DNA of 64,000 nucleotides, taken from positions 744,001 to 808,000 of the forward strand of contig JADILM010000002.1 of NCBI GenBank assembly GCA_016617785.1, in the 5' to 3' direction. Each line of letters begins with the position of its first letter. Position 1 is the first letter of the stretch. The notes under the pieces are model-generated. The model was not told where the DNA came from, did no database searches, and saw nothing but the letters and a program-made list of their open reading frames with translations. The DNA comes from Sporobolomyces roseus. Lineage: Eukaryota > Basidiomycota > Microbotryomycetes > Sporidiobolales > Sporidiobolaceae. Positions 37,281 through 51,360 of the stretch are shown piece by piece. The position numbers and the translations under genes are program-made.

Positions 37281-38066
37281 TCATCCTTTGTTTTCAGGAG
37301 ATTGCTTCTTCTTGATCTTCTCCTCCATCTCCAAGAATGCTCTGTGAGAACCAGTCAATCCAACCACGATCAGCCTCCCTGTCTCTTCGAATCGTAGCAA
37401 AGTGAAAAGGTTCACTCACCTCGTACTGGGATCCAGCGCACTCCGCGCTTCTTTCAATTCCCTCTCAGCCTTCTCCTTGACGCTTTCTCCCTCTCCCTCG
37501 CCAAACTTGCCGAGTACCTCAACTGGCCAATCCCTCTCGACTTGGTCCTGTTCTGCTCGAGGCAAAGAGGGGAGGAGTTCAAGTATTCTTGATTTTGATT
37601 CAGAGACGAGTTCGTGGAAATGCTCGACGTCTTCTAGGTATAGATCATAGACGCAATGCGCACAACCTGACATACAACACTCTATACTCACTCGGAGGGG
37701 AAAATCAGCGAGACTTAATTTCAGAGGGGGAAAGAAGAAGGAGAGAGAGAGAGAGAGATAAAACTCACCTCCTTCTTCCGGTGGTGAAGGTTTGATTGGG
37801 AGTTGAACAATACCAGCAATCAATCTCGGTTTAGTCGTTGTCCTCTCTGTTGGACTTGTAACTTTTACTGCTCCAGCATTCGCGATTCCTTGCCTCGGAC
37901 CAAATTGTGAACTAGGGGATTGTAAGCCAGGTTGGATCGTTGTGTCGGATGCGAGAGTCTCGAATGATTGAGGAGTAGGAAGGGAGTAGCGATGAGAGAG
38001 ATTGAATGGACGAGGAGAAGGGAAGTAACGTCCTAGAGAAGGGCAGTAACGGAGGTATTGCGTCAT
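37281..38066 (-). CDS. oxidoreductase-like domain protein (OXLD1-type), probably mitochondrial
   Basis: Start ATG 38064-38066 (MTQYLRYCPSLGRYF) with a basic, aromatic N-terminus that could serve as a mitochondrial signal. After a Pro/Thr/Ser-rich stretch ending PSPPEEG, an intron joins ECCMSGCAHCVYDLYLEDVE. This is the signature of the oxidoreductase-like domain, with its closely spaced cysteines (CCxxGCxxC) and the DLYxED motif. The rest is acidic and helical (LPSLPRAEQDQVERDWP, then EKAERELKEARSALD). The last exon gives RAFLEMEEKIKKKQSPENKG, with TGA at 37281-37283. About 200 residues. The domain is found in fungal and animal proteins of uncertain activity. Divergent from COQ4 over 136 bp, so mitochondrial co-expression is plausible. 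Confidence 0.8.
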
Positions 38067-38202
38067 GGGTGCATCACACTACACGTTTGACGAGGTTTGT
38101 GAGTGGATCGAGTGATTAGGAGATGAAAGAGAGGTTACAAATCCAGAATGATGAAATCCATCTCTACTTCCTCCACTTGACTCCTAATCTACTCGTTGAA
38201 CG
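38067..38202. promoter_or_regulatory. 136-bp divergent promoter (oxidoreductase-like / COQ4)
   Basis: A shared short promoter between two genes with likely mitochondrial products. No specific element claimed. Confidence 0.45.
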
Positions 38203-39381
38203 ATGCTAGCGTGTAGTTGCACCCGACGAGTAACTCGAACCACCTTCCGATCCTTCAGTTCGTCTCCCTATCTCCCCCACTCGCCTACATCTTCCCATCA
38301 ACCTTTCATCCTCCCTTCATCTCTTCCCAGCTCTTCTACCTCTCCAAAAGAACCCTCTTCTAGATCAAGTTACGAAGGACACGTACCGATCAACTTGTTC
38401 CAAAGAGGATTATTGGCCGTGGGATCGGCAGTAATGGGTTTAATAGATACTTCTCGACATGGTCCGCTCTTCTCTCTCTTCTCTCTCTCCCTCTCCTTAC
38501 CTCTCGCTTATACTCACCATTCTCGAGAGAAATGGTTTAGATATGATTGCAGTTTTGAGCGAAACCACTTCTGGACCTTTCCTTTCCCACTTGAGAAGTG
38601 AAATGAGGAAGACTCCCTCGGGAAGACAGATCTTGAGGGACAGACCCAGGATCACCGAGGAGAGCGTCGATTTGAACAAGTTGGAAGGGATGAGAGAAGG
38701 AACGTTTGGGAGGAAATATGTAGAGTGGTTGAAGAGGAATCGGGTGACTCCTGATACGAGGGATCCAGTGAGTACACTTCCTTTTAAACTTCTTTAATCC
38801 GAGGTCGAGGGAAGACAAAAAGGCTAGTTTTTGGAAACTCAGCGCAAGAGAGGAGGCACGGAATTGGGGCGATGAATAATCTCGTACGGAACTGAAAACG
38901 GATTTTCTTTTCGTTTCCGCTTTTTCCTTGATTACAGGTTCGTTACATTGATGATCCCGAATTGGCCTACATCATGCAACGCTATCGAGAATCACACGAT
39001 TTCTACCACGTCCTCCTAGGATTCGGAGTCTCTTTACCAGCCGAACTCGTTGTGAAATGGTTCGAACTGAGTAACTTCAACCTCCCCGTCGCCGCCCTTT
39101 CTTCGACTTTTGGACCCTTGAGATTGGAAGCCGAGGAGAGGAAGAGGTTGTGGAGAACTTATGGAGCGTGGGCGTTGAAGAGTGGTAGTAAAGCGGAATG
39201 TTTGATCGGAGTTTACTGGGAGAAAGAGTGGGAGACGGATATTGACGAGTTGAGGAATAGGTTTGGAGTGGAGAAACCTCCAGTCGGGTTCGGGACGTTC
39301 AGGAAGGAAGAGAGGAGGTTGAAGGAGCTGAGAGAGTTGGACAGAATCCAGAGGGAAGGGACTGGGAACATGAATCTGTGA
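38203..39381 (+). CDS. COQ4: ubiquinone biosynthesis protein COQ4, mitochondrial
   Basis: Peripheral inner-membrane protein that scaffolds the coenzyme-Q synthesis complex and binds zinc and lipid. Start ATG 38203 with an Arg/Ser-rich presequence (MLACSCTRRVTRTTFRSFSSS). Intron 1 uses a rare GTCCGC donor and a TGGTTTAG acceptor, giving DTSRHDMIAVLSETT. Intron 2 joins [22 protein letters not shown]. The COQ4 zinc-ligand motif is HDFYH (in SHDFYHVLLGFGV), with the more distal Glu expected in the following helices. The region SGPFLSHLRSEMRKTPSGRQIL is also typical. The C-terminus is highly charged (RKEERRLKELRELD) and ends GTGNMNL-TGA at 39379-39381. Full length for the family. Confidence 0.93.
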
Positions 39382-39715
39382 ACAAAAGTCAGGGAAATTC
39401 AGCTCCTCGTCGGAAATTCGCAGCTTTTATCTTGAGCGGGGAAAAGAGGCGAACAGGGCGGTACCGCTTTGTCCGTATGAAGGAGGCATAGAGGTTATCA
39501 CCGAATGACACACCAAATCTCTCCTTGTCGAAACGCTCGAGCGAGAATGCGCATGTTACTCGGCGAAACTATAGTATCACTGAGAACGACGACTGCGACA
39601 CTACACCACAAAAATGGAAGGCAGAAATCTGCGAAAGAGAATCAATGCGACGAAAAATATACTCAAGAAAACAACTAGAGAACCAAATACGTCCTTCAAC
39701 CCCTCTATCTTTCGC
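39382..39715. other. convergent 3' flanks of COQ4 and the S1/P1 nuclease
   Basis: 3' UTR space. No coding region, repeat or RNA gene recognised. Confidence 0.4.
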
Positions 39716-41103
39716 TCAGTAGTCCATCAACCATCCAAGGTTGAGAGGACCGGCCTCGGAGTCGATAGTGGCTTGGAGAGATCCGTCTGAACGAGCGTGT
39801 TCGATTGCGACTTCTCTGAAAACCGTGTTGAGAGTAGCAGCCAGCCTCAATCCCGCTTGAGTGAGTAGTCTCTCGATCGTCAATGAGTCTAATACACACT
39901 CTCCTGCTCGTCAGCCTCCACGATCTCCGAATCGAAGAGAATGAAAAGAGGATCGAGGAGACTCACCGGCGATCTTTCGATAGTAAGGAGTATTCCCGCC
40001 TACTTCTACAGGCGGATTCGAGTGCTCATCGTACTCGGGAGGGAACGCCAACTCGCAAGTAACTTTGTGAGTTCCAGAAGCCCAATGAACTGGACAAACA
40101 ATTTCGCTCGTTGTCGTTAGGCGATTCGAGGAAGTAAGGATCGTTTGTTCTTGCGCAGGGAGGAGGGACAGGGAGGAGGGACAAGATAGCCAGGAAGGGA
40201 GGGATAATCGCCACCAGGATCGAACTCCTTCCCAGAGTAATAGTCGGATTAATGGATCGTAAATCGCTCCGGTCAAAGCTGATTCGATTTGAGGTCTATT
40301 CGTATTGTTCAGGGTCAGTCGATGTGGAAACGCAGGAGAATCGACATGGGAAAGCGGAAAAGGAAGGGGATTGATTCAGAACTCACGAAGGTAGAGGTTG
40401 AGTATAATTCGTTTGTTCCCTCAATTTCCTCGCCAACAACAAATTGTCCCACAATCCATGCAAGTTGGCTCTCCTCCCCTCCCATCTCACTGGATCCCCA
40501 TTCCCACCTCGTTCTCGATTCGTCAAATGCATAGGTTGATGAGCGTCTCCGATGAAATGAACGAGGAATCTCAACGATTCCCAGCTGTCACAAACAAACC
40601 ACTGTCAGTTCTTTCGACGTTCAGGATGGACGTCGAGCGGGAAGTGCAGGAGCTTACTCTTCAGGGTTCCGCTCGAGACGAGTAGTATAATTCGCAATAG
40701 CGTGTAAAACGTCTTGTTCATTCTTCCAACCTTGTCCTTCTCCCTTCTCTTGTTGCTGCTGGCCATAACTCGTCACTCCCAACGGGATCTCATTGTCTCC
40801 ATTGTCTAGAGGCCAATCGCAAACTTGAGGAGGATGATCCCCGACCACACTCGCGTAATGTAACTGACCACTCCACCCTCTGTACTCTGGTACCATCCTG
40901 ATTCGATCTGGCCAACTTGCGATCGGGGCGAGGTGTCCATGAGCGTAATCGGGAAGGAGGGACGAGGATTGAAGGTACGAGAAAACTGAAGGGTGCAAGT
41001 GAATCTCGGCGATGGTGGCTACTATAGAGTGACCGACGAATCCCCACGCGTTCGAAGTGGTCGCTAGGAGGGGTAGGAGAGCTAGTGAGAGGGGTAAAAG
41101 CAT
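39716..41103 (-). CDS. secreted S1/P1 nuclease
   Basis: Zinc-dependent nuclease cutting single-stranded DNA and RNA, and removing 3'-phosphate. Start ATG 41101-41103 opens a signal peptide (MLLPLSLALLPLLATTSNA). Cleavage would leave Trp as residue 1 of WGFVGHSIVA, as needed for metal binding by the free N-terminus. The other zinc ligands are visible: His in GFVGH, Asp in WPDRIR, His in LHYASV, His/Asp/His in HFIGDAHQPMH, and His/Asp in LHGLWDNLL. Three introns are inferred; the first joins NPED|WESLRFLVHF. A Gln-rich insertion (SYGQQQQEKGEG) lies before the DVLHAIANYT segment, where Asn is a likely glycosylation site. Ends LGWLMDY-TGA at 39716-39718. Secreted or vacuolar nucleic-acid scavenging is likely. 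Confidence 0.93.
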
Positions 41104-41631
41104 TGAGATAAGGAGAAAGTGGGGGAGGAAAGGAGAGCGAGGGGGAGTGAGAGACGCTTTAATAGGTTGCTATAGAGTATTTAAGTTGATGTATCGGGTC
41201 GAGATCGTAGGAGCGGGTAAAGTGGAGGAGAGAAGAGGAGAGAAGAGAGCTAGATTCGATTTCGTGGTCAAGACCGAAACGTTTCTATCGCTTGTCCTAT
41301 TGCATAGTCTAGCCGAATCGAAGCGAGCAACATCGACCGACTAGACGGGGAAACTAAAAGAACGAAAAACCCCAATCTCTTTATCCGACGACTCGCTCTC
41401 CCGCTCTCTCATCAGCCGCAGCGTGACAGTAAGTGAGACTGATTCGATTCATCCGACGACACGAGAGTGGAAAGAGAGGCGTGAGAAAGTGATACAATGA
41501 AAGCGTAAAGAGGTAAAAATAAAATGGGGTTCAGATCCGTTCAAGCCATAACCAGCCGCCTTCCGAGTTCCTCCTCTAGACTAACGACAACACCAACGAC
41601 GAGCCATCACAAAGTGTATTGAGAGGTGAGC
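41104..41631. other. intergenic region, S1/P1 nuclease promoter
   Basis: 528 bp upstream of the nuclease and downstream of the next minus-strand gene. A plus-strand frame at 41057-41344 overlaps the signal-peptide exon and has no family features. Nothing else seen. Confidence 0.4.
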
Positions 41632-41976
41632 CTAGTTGTTGAGTTTAGCCGACATCTCTTGCAACTCTTCCTTCGATTTAGGTTTCTCCAAACCTTGAGC
41701 GATCTCGTTCGAAACGATGTGAGGTTGATCCCCTCTGCCTCCCATAGGGTTCTCCTTGTGAAGGTGAGCCAAGTTGGGTGCTCCTCCTAGACCTGTATAT
41801 TCCTTCGTGCTGAATCAGCAAAGTTCGTCGAGGATTCGCAGGAGTTCGAGGGACGTACCAGCAGTCTCTTCAGCTTTCGATCCTGGGAAACCTTGATTCC
41901 CTGGCTCGTTGATGTGACCGTTGTTGTGAGGGAAAGGTTGGGTAGTGAATGATTGTTCTTCTTTGTTGTCTGACAT
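41632..41976 (-). CDS. small hydrophilic protein, about 90 residues
   Basis: Start ATG 41974-41976 (MSDNKEEQSFTTQPFPHNN). One intron (GTACGT donor, ATATACAG acceptor) joins AEETAG|LGGAPNLAHLHKEN. The second exon continues MGGRGDQPHIVSNEIAQGL and EKPKSKEELQEMSAKLNN, ending TAG at 41632-41634. The protein is polar, with no signal peptide or membrane segment, and has a Gly/Asn/Pro-rich first half and a short amphipathic helix at the end. The split but in-frame structure and the conserved-looking C-terminal helix suggest a real gene, of the small stress- or stability-associated type common in fungi. Family not recognised; function unknown. Confidence 0.65.
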
Positions 41977-42518
41977 GATTTTGCGAGAGGTTTGACTATT
42001 CAAAGAAGGGAAGAGAAGGTTAGTCAGTTCGGTTCTTCTATTCGTCTTTGTGATGATGCTCGTGTGAAATGTGTGTAAGAAAGCGCAGTATCTCGATGGG
42101 AAAGAGCCGCATGGGAAAGTCGAGATTTCGCTGACGAAACCCTATCCAACATCTCTTGAATAAACCTCGCTTCTATAGATGACGTCCATAATCTCGCTCT
42201 ACCTCCCTCAGAGTCTATCGAGGCTGGCTAGAGGCTTGCTTGAGGAGGTAAGAGAAGATGACGAATTTTCTCCCCACTACTAGCCGATTTGACCAGTAAA
42301 CGAGATTGACGAGAGAGCTGGTGGAGAGTAGTCGAGGTAGAATGAGGGTAGCAGCTTACTATCGGAGTAAAAAGAAAAGTCAAGTGGAGAGAAGAGGGAA
42401 AGAAATGAGAGGAAAGTTCAATCTGTAATGTGGAATTGCGCAATACAACTCAAACATAGGAAATTACAGATAGCTCCCGCTATCTCTGTGTCTCAAATCC
42501 TGCTCTCCCTCCTCAAAG
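41977..42518. promoter_or_regulatory. divergent promoter region (small protein / ARG5,6)
   Basis: 541 bp shared between the two start codons. TATA-like stretches are weak. No uORF encoding an arginine attenuator-type peptide was recognised by eye. Confidence 0.4.
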
Positions 42519-45947
<3,429 letters not shown>

Positions 45948-46385
45948 TTTCACCCTCAAATCTTCAGTGATCAGCAGGAGCAGTCAGAACGGGTCTCTCT
46001 CGAACGGTGGATACGATGAACAAAGACAAAATAGCATAGCATTTCTCATTTCTTCTCTCTTTTTAAGGGGTGTAACGTGTACTCTGTTTCTCTCACTCAG
46101 GTCTCTCCACCGTAGTAAGCGGACGAGTCAAGCGAGAAGATGGGTTACATCCGAGATACAAGGAAGCAGAAAATATGAGCGGCTATAGAGCGATACTACG
46201 AATCAACAACGAGGAAGTAGAAATGAGCGGGTAATAGGCTATCTGAACAATGGATGAAAAGGTAGGCGGATACAAGCGACGGGGAGAGCGAGATACGAGA
46301 ACAGACGCGAGCACAGATGCGAGATTAACGAAACATGGGTATAAAGGAAAAGCTGAGAGGGTCCGATGCGAGAGATAGTAAGATA
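45948..46385. other. convergent 3' flanks of ARG5,6 and the NDT80-family gene
   Basis: 437 bp of purine-rich 3' sequence. No gene or repeat of note. Confidence 0.4.
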
Positions 46386-49178
46386 CTAGATCGCTACTGT
46401 GTTGCTCCTTGCTGCTGCTGCTTCACTCCTGGTGGTGCGAGCTGGAAGTGAAGAGACGTCTTTCTGGAGTGCTTGAGCGAGTTGAGCGTCCGTTTGTCCT
46501 TCCTTTCCTTCCTCCTCCTCTTCGACAGGCAGATCTTCGTCTCGTTCCTTCGTGAGCTTCTTCCTCTTCTTCTGTCCAGCTCCATCTCCTTCCTTCTGCT
46601 TCTTTGCCTTTTCGAAACTTCCTGGACTCCTTCCCCGGATGATCAGTTTTGCGCTCCTCCAAGTTCCGAGAGTCGTTCGAGAACCATCTTCATGCACTGA
46701 AGAGAGAGTGACGAGCATGATGAAACGTGCGTCTTGAGCATCGGGGTTCGCGGCAGGATGATTTGCTGTCGAAGCTCGATATTGAATTCGATTGAACGTC
46801 GTTGTATAAGTCGTAGAACCTGATGAAGTGCTGCCTTCTTTTGCGCGCGACTTGTGGGCGATCGAAGGGGTCAGTGATTGGGGAGTGACTCGAGTAGCTT
46901 TGGTGAGAGATCGAGTGGTATCGAATTGCAAGAGTTCGACGTCGTTTCCTCCTGGAGAAGTCGATGACGTGAGAAGGACTTCGAGATGGGTGATAGGAGA
47001 AGAAGAGGTCGAGATATGGAAAGAAGATAGCGGATTGGAGGAAGGGAGCGTGACGGTGACGGAGAAGGAAAGGAAGTTTCGACGATAACCGAGCCAGCTG
47101 TCGAGCTCGGCCTCGTGAGAGAAGGAAGAAGGGTTGCTGGTCGTAGAGCTGATGATGACACTACTGAGCGCAGAAGAACCGCGTAAGTCGGGTTAGAAGG
47201 AAGCATCGAAGGAAAAGCGAGCTCACTTGTTTCCCTTTGAATCGATCAAGCTCTTTAATTCCTCATAAGGCGCAAAGAACTCGATCTTCGAAGTCCAATC
47301 TCCCACTTGTGATTGTAGAGCCTGACCGGCAGTCTTGTTCTTGTTGAGCGAAGGTTTCTTTGTGAGCGAAGAGTGACGAGAGGGAGCAGCTGCTCGAGCT
47401 TGAGTCGTATCGTTCGATTTGTTCAACAGCGAGGTGCTCCTAGTCCTCTCGCTCGGCTGGACGATCTCGCTCACAAAGCCTTCAAACTCAGGTGAAGGAG
47501 TTCTGATGGCAGCGGTTCGTTTCTTCGAAGTCCTCCTCGACAAGTTGACTTGAGCAACTTGACTTGACGACGGATCGTTGTATCCTTCCTCTTGAGCTCG
47601 ATCTTGAGGAGGAGAGCGAGGAGAAGGATTGATTCCCAGCAGAGTTTGAGCACCTTTGAACGCTTCTGAAACGTCTTCTCCCTCTGCATCAATGTCACTT
47701 CCGCATATCCCTCCTCCGTACCTGGACGTATATCGCTCTATAGTCGATTCGAGTATTTCAGCGGTGGTCGGAGGAGCTTCGATCATGGAGGAGCGACGAT
47801 TGAACGACGAGAGCGAAGAATATTCGGGAGGATTGTAATTTGCCAGTGGCCAAGAGAAGCGGCGATTCTCGTCAAAGGAAGGATGAGCTGATGGGTAGCG
47901 AGAGGTAGAAGGTAGATTCGAGACTGCGGACAAAGCTCCTCCTGCGATTGTTGCGAGATTGAGATGATTGATCGTTGCGAAAGGTGAGTCGTATTCGGGG
48001 CAGTGCTCGGTCAGAGAGTCGAAGGGTTGATAGTGCTCGCGAGGATTGAACGAGTCGCTCGAGCCCCTTGGAGTGATAGGGGAATGATGATCTGAAGCAA
48101 TGGAGGGAACCGGTGAGAAGCTCCAATCCTCCTCGTTCGTTGAGCGATATTCGGGAACGGTCGACCACGAATAATCGTTAGTTGCAGAAGGTGGAGCCGA
48201 GTTGCGATAATACGCTCGAGGGGGAACAGGGAGGGAGAACGAGCTCGACGGTGCGAATTGAGTCGAAAGTGAGGGAGTCCCAACCTGATCGAGAGAGGCG
48301 GGTAAGTCGACCGGAGAATTAGAGTCTTGTTGATGACTCGAGTCTACGGGCTGCTGAAGATTGGAAGGAATTGAGGGGAAGCTAGGGTATTGAGCGAAAT
48401 AACTCGGGAGAGGAAGAGGAGGTTCTCTGATCATGGCGAACGAGGATGGCCCAGGTGTAGAGTGCTCTCGATCGTTCAGATAGGAATGAGGGTCGTGATG
48501 GTACTGAGAAGGGCTATAAGCTGAGGAATACGTCGATTGTCGGAAAGGAAAAGTCGAAGCGAAAGTTTGAGGTTGTGATGGAGATTCGAGACAGCTGAAG
48601 CTCGACGACGATTGGCCTCCTCCTATGATGCCTGTACCTCGAACTTGACCGTGTGTCGTCGCGCTTCCTCCACTTCTTCCTCCATTCGCGATCTGTTCTT
48701 GCTCGTTTGAAGCGCAGAAGCGATTCGATGACCAAGGATCAAGTGCAGTCTCAGGCAAATCGTCGCACATCCTACTAACGACGATCACACATGAATCAGT
48801 TAAGCAGAAGGTGAAGTGACAAACGAGAGCAACTTACCTTTGCCTAGGTCCATTTTCGCAACTCGCTTCGACTCCCTGCATCTTCTCCCTCTCTGATTCT
48901 TGATTCTCTGTATCTTCGAGCGTATATTGAAGTCTTCCGAGCTGGTTTGGACTCGAAAGAGGGTTTGTCGAAGAAAGGCGAGGTGTCGAAGAATTGCGTT
49001 GAGGAGAAGAGGTGAAAGAAGTCGAACGAAGATGTGATGTAGGTCTGGCGGTGCTCGTGGGAGGTTGTGTAAGAGATGCTGGGAACTTATATGTTGAAAA
49101 AGGACGAGGGAGAGGTGAAATGGAGGAAAGCGAGAGGGGAGAAGTTGAGGAGAGATCGTCAAACTCCGAAAACTCCAT
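46386..49178 (-). CDS. NDT80/PhoG-family transcription factor
   Basis: Start ATG 49176-49178 (MEFSEFDDLSSTSPLS). The first exon of about 114 residues is Ser/Pro-rich and joins MCDDLPETALDPW. A very long, disordered Ser/Pro/Tyr/Gln-rich second exon (up to 48788) follows. An intron then joins SKGNKC|VIISSTTS. The NDT80-type Ig-fold DNA-binding domain spans SKIEFFAPYEEL through WLGYRRNFLSFSVTVTLP, FNRIQYRASTANHPAAN, ARFIMLVTLSSVHEDG and the signature LIIRGRSPGSF. The C-terminus is Lys/Glu-rich, ending RSNTVAI-TAG at 46386-46388. Fungal relatives control meiosis (Ndt80), nutrient response or incompatibility (VIB-1, XprG). Which role applies here cannot be read from the sequence. Three residue blocks fit well; the long N-terminus may carry activation regions. 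Confidence 0.86.
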
Positions 49179-49736
49179 CGCAATTTGTCGGAGAAAAGGT
49201 CCGTTTCAAAGTAACGAGACGTCAACAAGTGATATGGTGAGGAGTAAACAAGAGGCTCCTTGACCATCGAAAAGAGAGTCCCACTTTCTCCTCACGAAAA
49301 TCGATTTTCGTCCTCCTTCCTCCTTCGCAATTCCTCGTTCCTATTTCTCCTCGAGTTCTTGCTTTACCTGTTCAAGATCAGACTGATCAAGGCAATGCAG
49401 TGAAGATCAGCGAGAGACATATCTCCGAGAAGAAGCGAGCGGGTAGAGAAAGTAAAAAATGATAGAAAGCATGCTAATACAAGCTCGATATTGCAATAAG
49501 AGGAGAGATGGAGAGTAGGAAGGGGGTATATGACGAGGAAAAGAGCAAGGCGAGGTAAGTAAGAAAGGAAGAAAGAAAGCAAAGAAGAAGGGTAGTTTAG
49601 GCGCTTCTTTCGCAAGATCGAAATAAGGGGTTGGAGTCAAGGTGAAAGTCGAAAGAGAGGAGATCGAGAAACGTTGCGAAAGTGAATTGGGTAGTGATGA
49701 CAAAGGTAGGAAGAGAAGAGGTAAGGGAGTAGAGAT
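49179..49736. other. intergenic region, NDT80-family promoter / 3' flank of the Q/P-rich gene
   Basis: 557 bp between two minus-strand genes. Hydrophobic minus-strand frames at 49364-49703 (Leu/Ser/Phe-rich) look like translated pyrimidine-rich sequence rather than genes. Nothing else seen. Confidence 0.4.
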
Positions 49737-51360
49737 TCATCGACGAACTTTCTGTAACCGTTTCGCTTCGACTTGTTGTTGTACCATTCTAGCTGCACTC
49801 GAGGATTCTATTTGAGGCTGCTGTTGCTGTTGAGGTGGAGGTGGAGGCATGTTGGGTCTCGGAGGTCCAGGACGATATCCAGAAGGAGCTCGACCTCCCG
49901 AAGGAGGATAAGGAGCCTGATTTTGACCGGGGAAAGGCATCTGTTGTTGAGGAGCAGAGTGGGTACGAGGACCATAGGCTCCCGGTTGCTGTTGCTGAAG
50001 ATGAGGAGGAGGACCGTTCCCTAGTCGTGGATCATGACCATTCTGTTGGTGATGAGGAGCTAAAATCGGATTCGGTGGAGGTGGAGTGTAGTAAGCTGCC
50101 GATTGAGGGACTGGAACTGGTGCTGAAGCGGATCGAGGAGAAGCTGCGACTTTCTGACCTTGTTGAGGGTTTTGAGGGTAATTCTGGGGAGGTGGTGCGT
50201 GTTGTTGTCGAACTGGACTTCTCGGGGGAGCTTGAGCGATTTGAGGTGCCGCCAGTTTCGTCGCCGAATGCCCATTCGCACTCCTCGAAACCTTTCCACC
50301 TGAAGCCTTCTCGGCCGCACTGATAATCTCGTCGTCCAACACGACCAACGCCGCGCAAATCACAATCCATTCTACCATGTCTTCATTTCCTTCTCCCAAT
50401 GTCTTCCAAACTGCTTTCTCCTCATCTGATTTCCCTACGATCGCTACTCGTGTTCCTCCTCCAGATTCGGGAGGGTTTTTCTGAATTCGACCGAATTCGA
50501 CTCGTTTAGGTGGAATGAGGTGACCCGCATAACTGCGAAAAGAAAAATAGAAACACACCGACAAAGGAGTTCAGCTTGCCTCGCTTCATCGCGTAGAGGT
50601 GATAGAACTTACGTGAAGTAGAACAAACTCCACCAATTCGCGTTTGGATTCGGTTTCGAGACTTGGAATAGAGGTTGATCTTCTTGAGGAGATTCAGGAT
50701 TCGGTAGAGTGAGCTTGTAAATTGGGTTCTGTAGTCGATCGAACGATACATCAGTTTGATTGAATAGGCTTAAGATGAGGAGCGACAGTCGACGCACCTG
50801 AATGCCAGTTTGTTGAACCGTCCATCTCAAATTCCGACTCGCTTCGCAGCGAACGTGATTTCCAGAACCACCACTCCCATGAGACTGACTACTCGATCCT
50901 GCAGACCTTGAAGCACCTCCAGATCGATCAGGCGGGAAGAGTTTCGCAACGCATAGATCTCCTGCTTCCGATGGAGTGAGCAAATAATTCTCGCTGTTCA
51001 AATTCTGTACACAAACTCTGTGGTCAGCTTCGATTGTCACGTACGGATAAGAGCTGGAATACTCACTGTATGAAGGTATGTGTCTGTAGAAGCAGGAAAA
51101 AGTCAATTGTTAGGCCAAGAAAGGGGGAAGGAAATTCAGGAGGTTCAGGCAAGGAAACGAGCAGCTCACAGAGGATTTGGGCTGGTCTACCATGAGGGGT
51201 AACGATCAAGGTGGGTAAATGATCCGGGACTGGAGGATGATTCGGAGACGTAAAGATTGAGTAAACAGCTGAACAATAAATTTCAAGGAGAGAGAGAGGC
51301 TTTAGCGTTTCCACGTTGCATTCGAGAGGAGTAGTAGCAGTCTGAGAGCTCACCTGACAT
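49737..51360 (-). CDS. conserved-looking fungal protein with Gln/Pro-rich C-terminus
   Basis: Start ATG 51358-51360; the first exon is only 7 nt of coding sequence (ATGTCAG) and joins AVYSIFTSPNHPPVP. Further joins: AQILYTYLHTNLNSENYLLTP, then VQQTGIQ|NPIYKLTLP, then SLFYFT|YAGHLIPPKR. The first 250 residues have beta-strand character (PTLIVTPHGRPAQILY; HVRCEASRNLRWTVQQ; PLFQVSKPNPNANWWSLFYF; KRVEFGRIQKNPPES; DMVEWIVICAALVVLDDEI). The order is weakly like tubby-like or LURP-type barrels, but I am not sure. The remaining 220 residues are low complexity (Pro, Gln, Asn, Gly), ending RLQKVRR-TAG or a similar stop at 49737. Possibly a membrane-surface or RNA-granule protein; family not assigned. 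Confidence 0.72.

Noticed and set aside
41057..41344. Plus-strand frame opposite the nuclease signal peptide
   Set aside because: It overlaps the signal-peptide exon and its promoter on the other strand and has no recognisable features.
49364..49703. Hydrophobic minus-strand frames between the NDT80-family and Q/P-rich genes
   Set aside because: They look like translated pyrimidine-rich non-coding DNA; no start context, intron pattern or family match.
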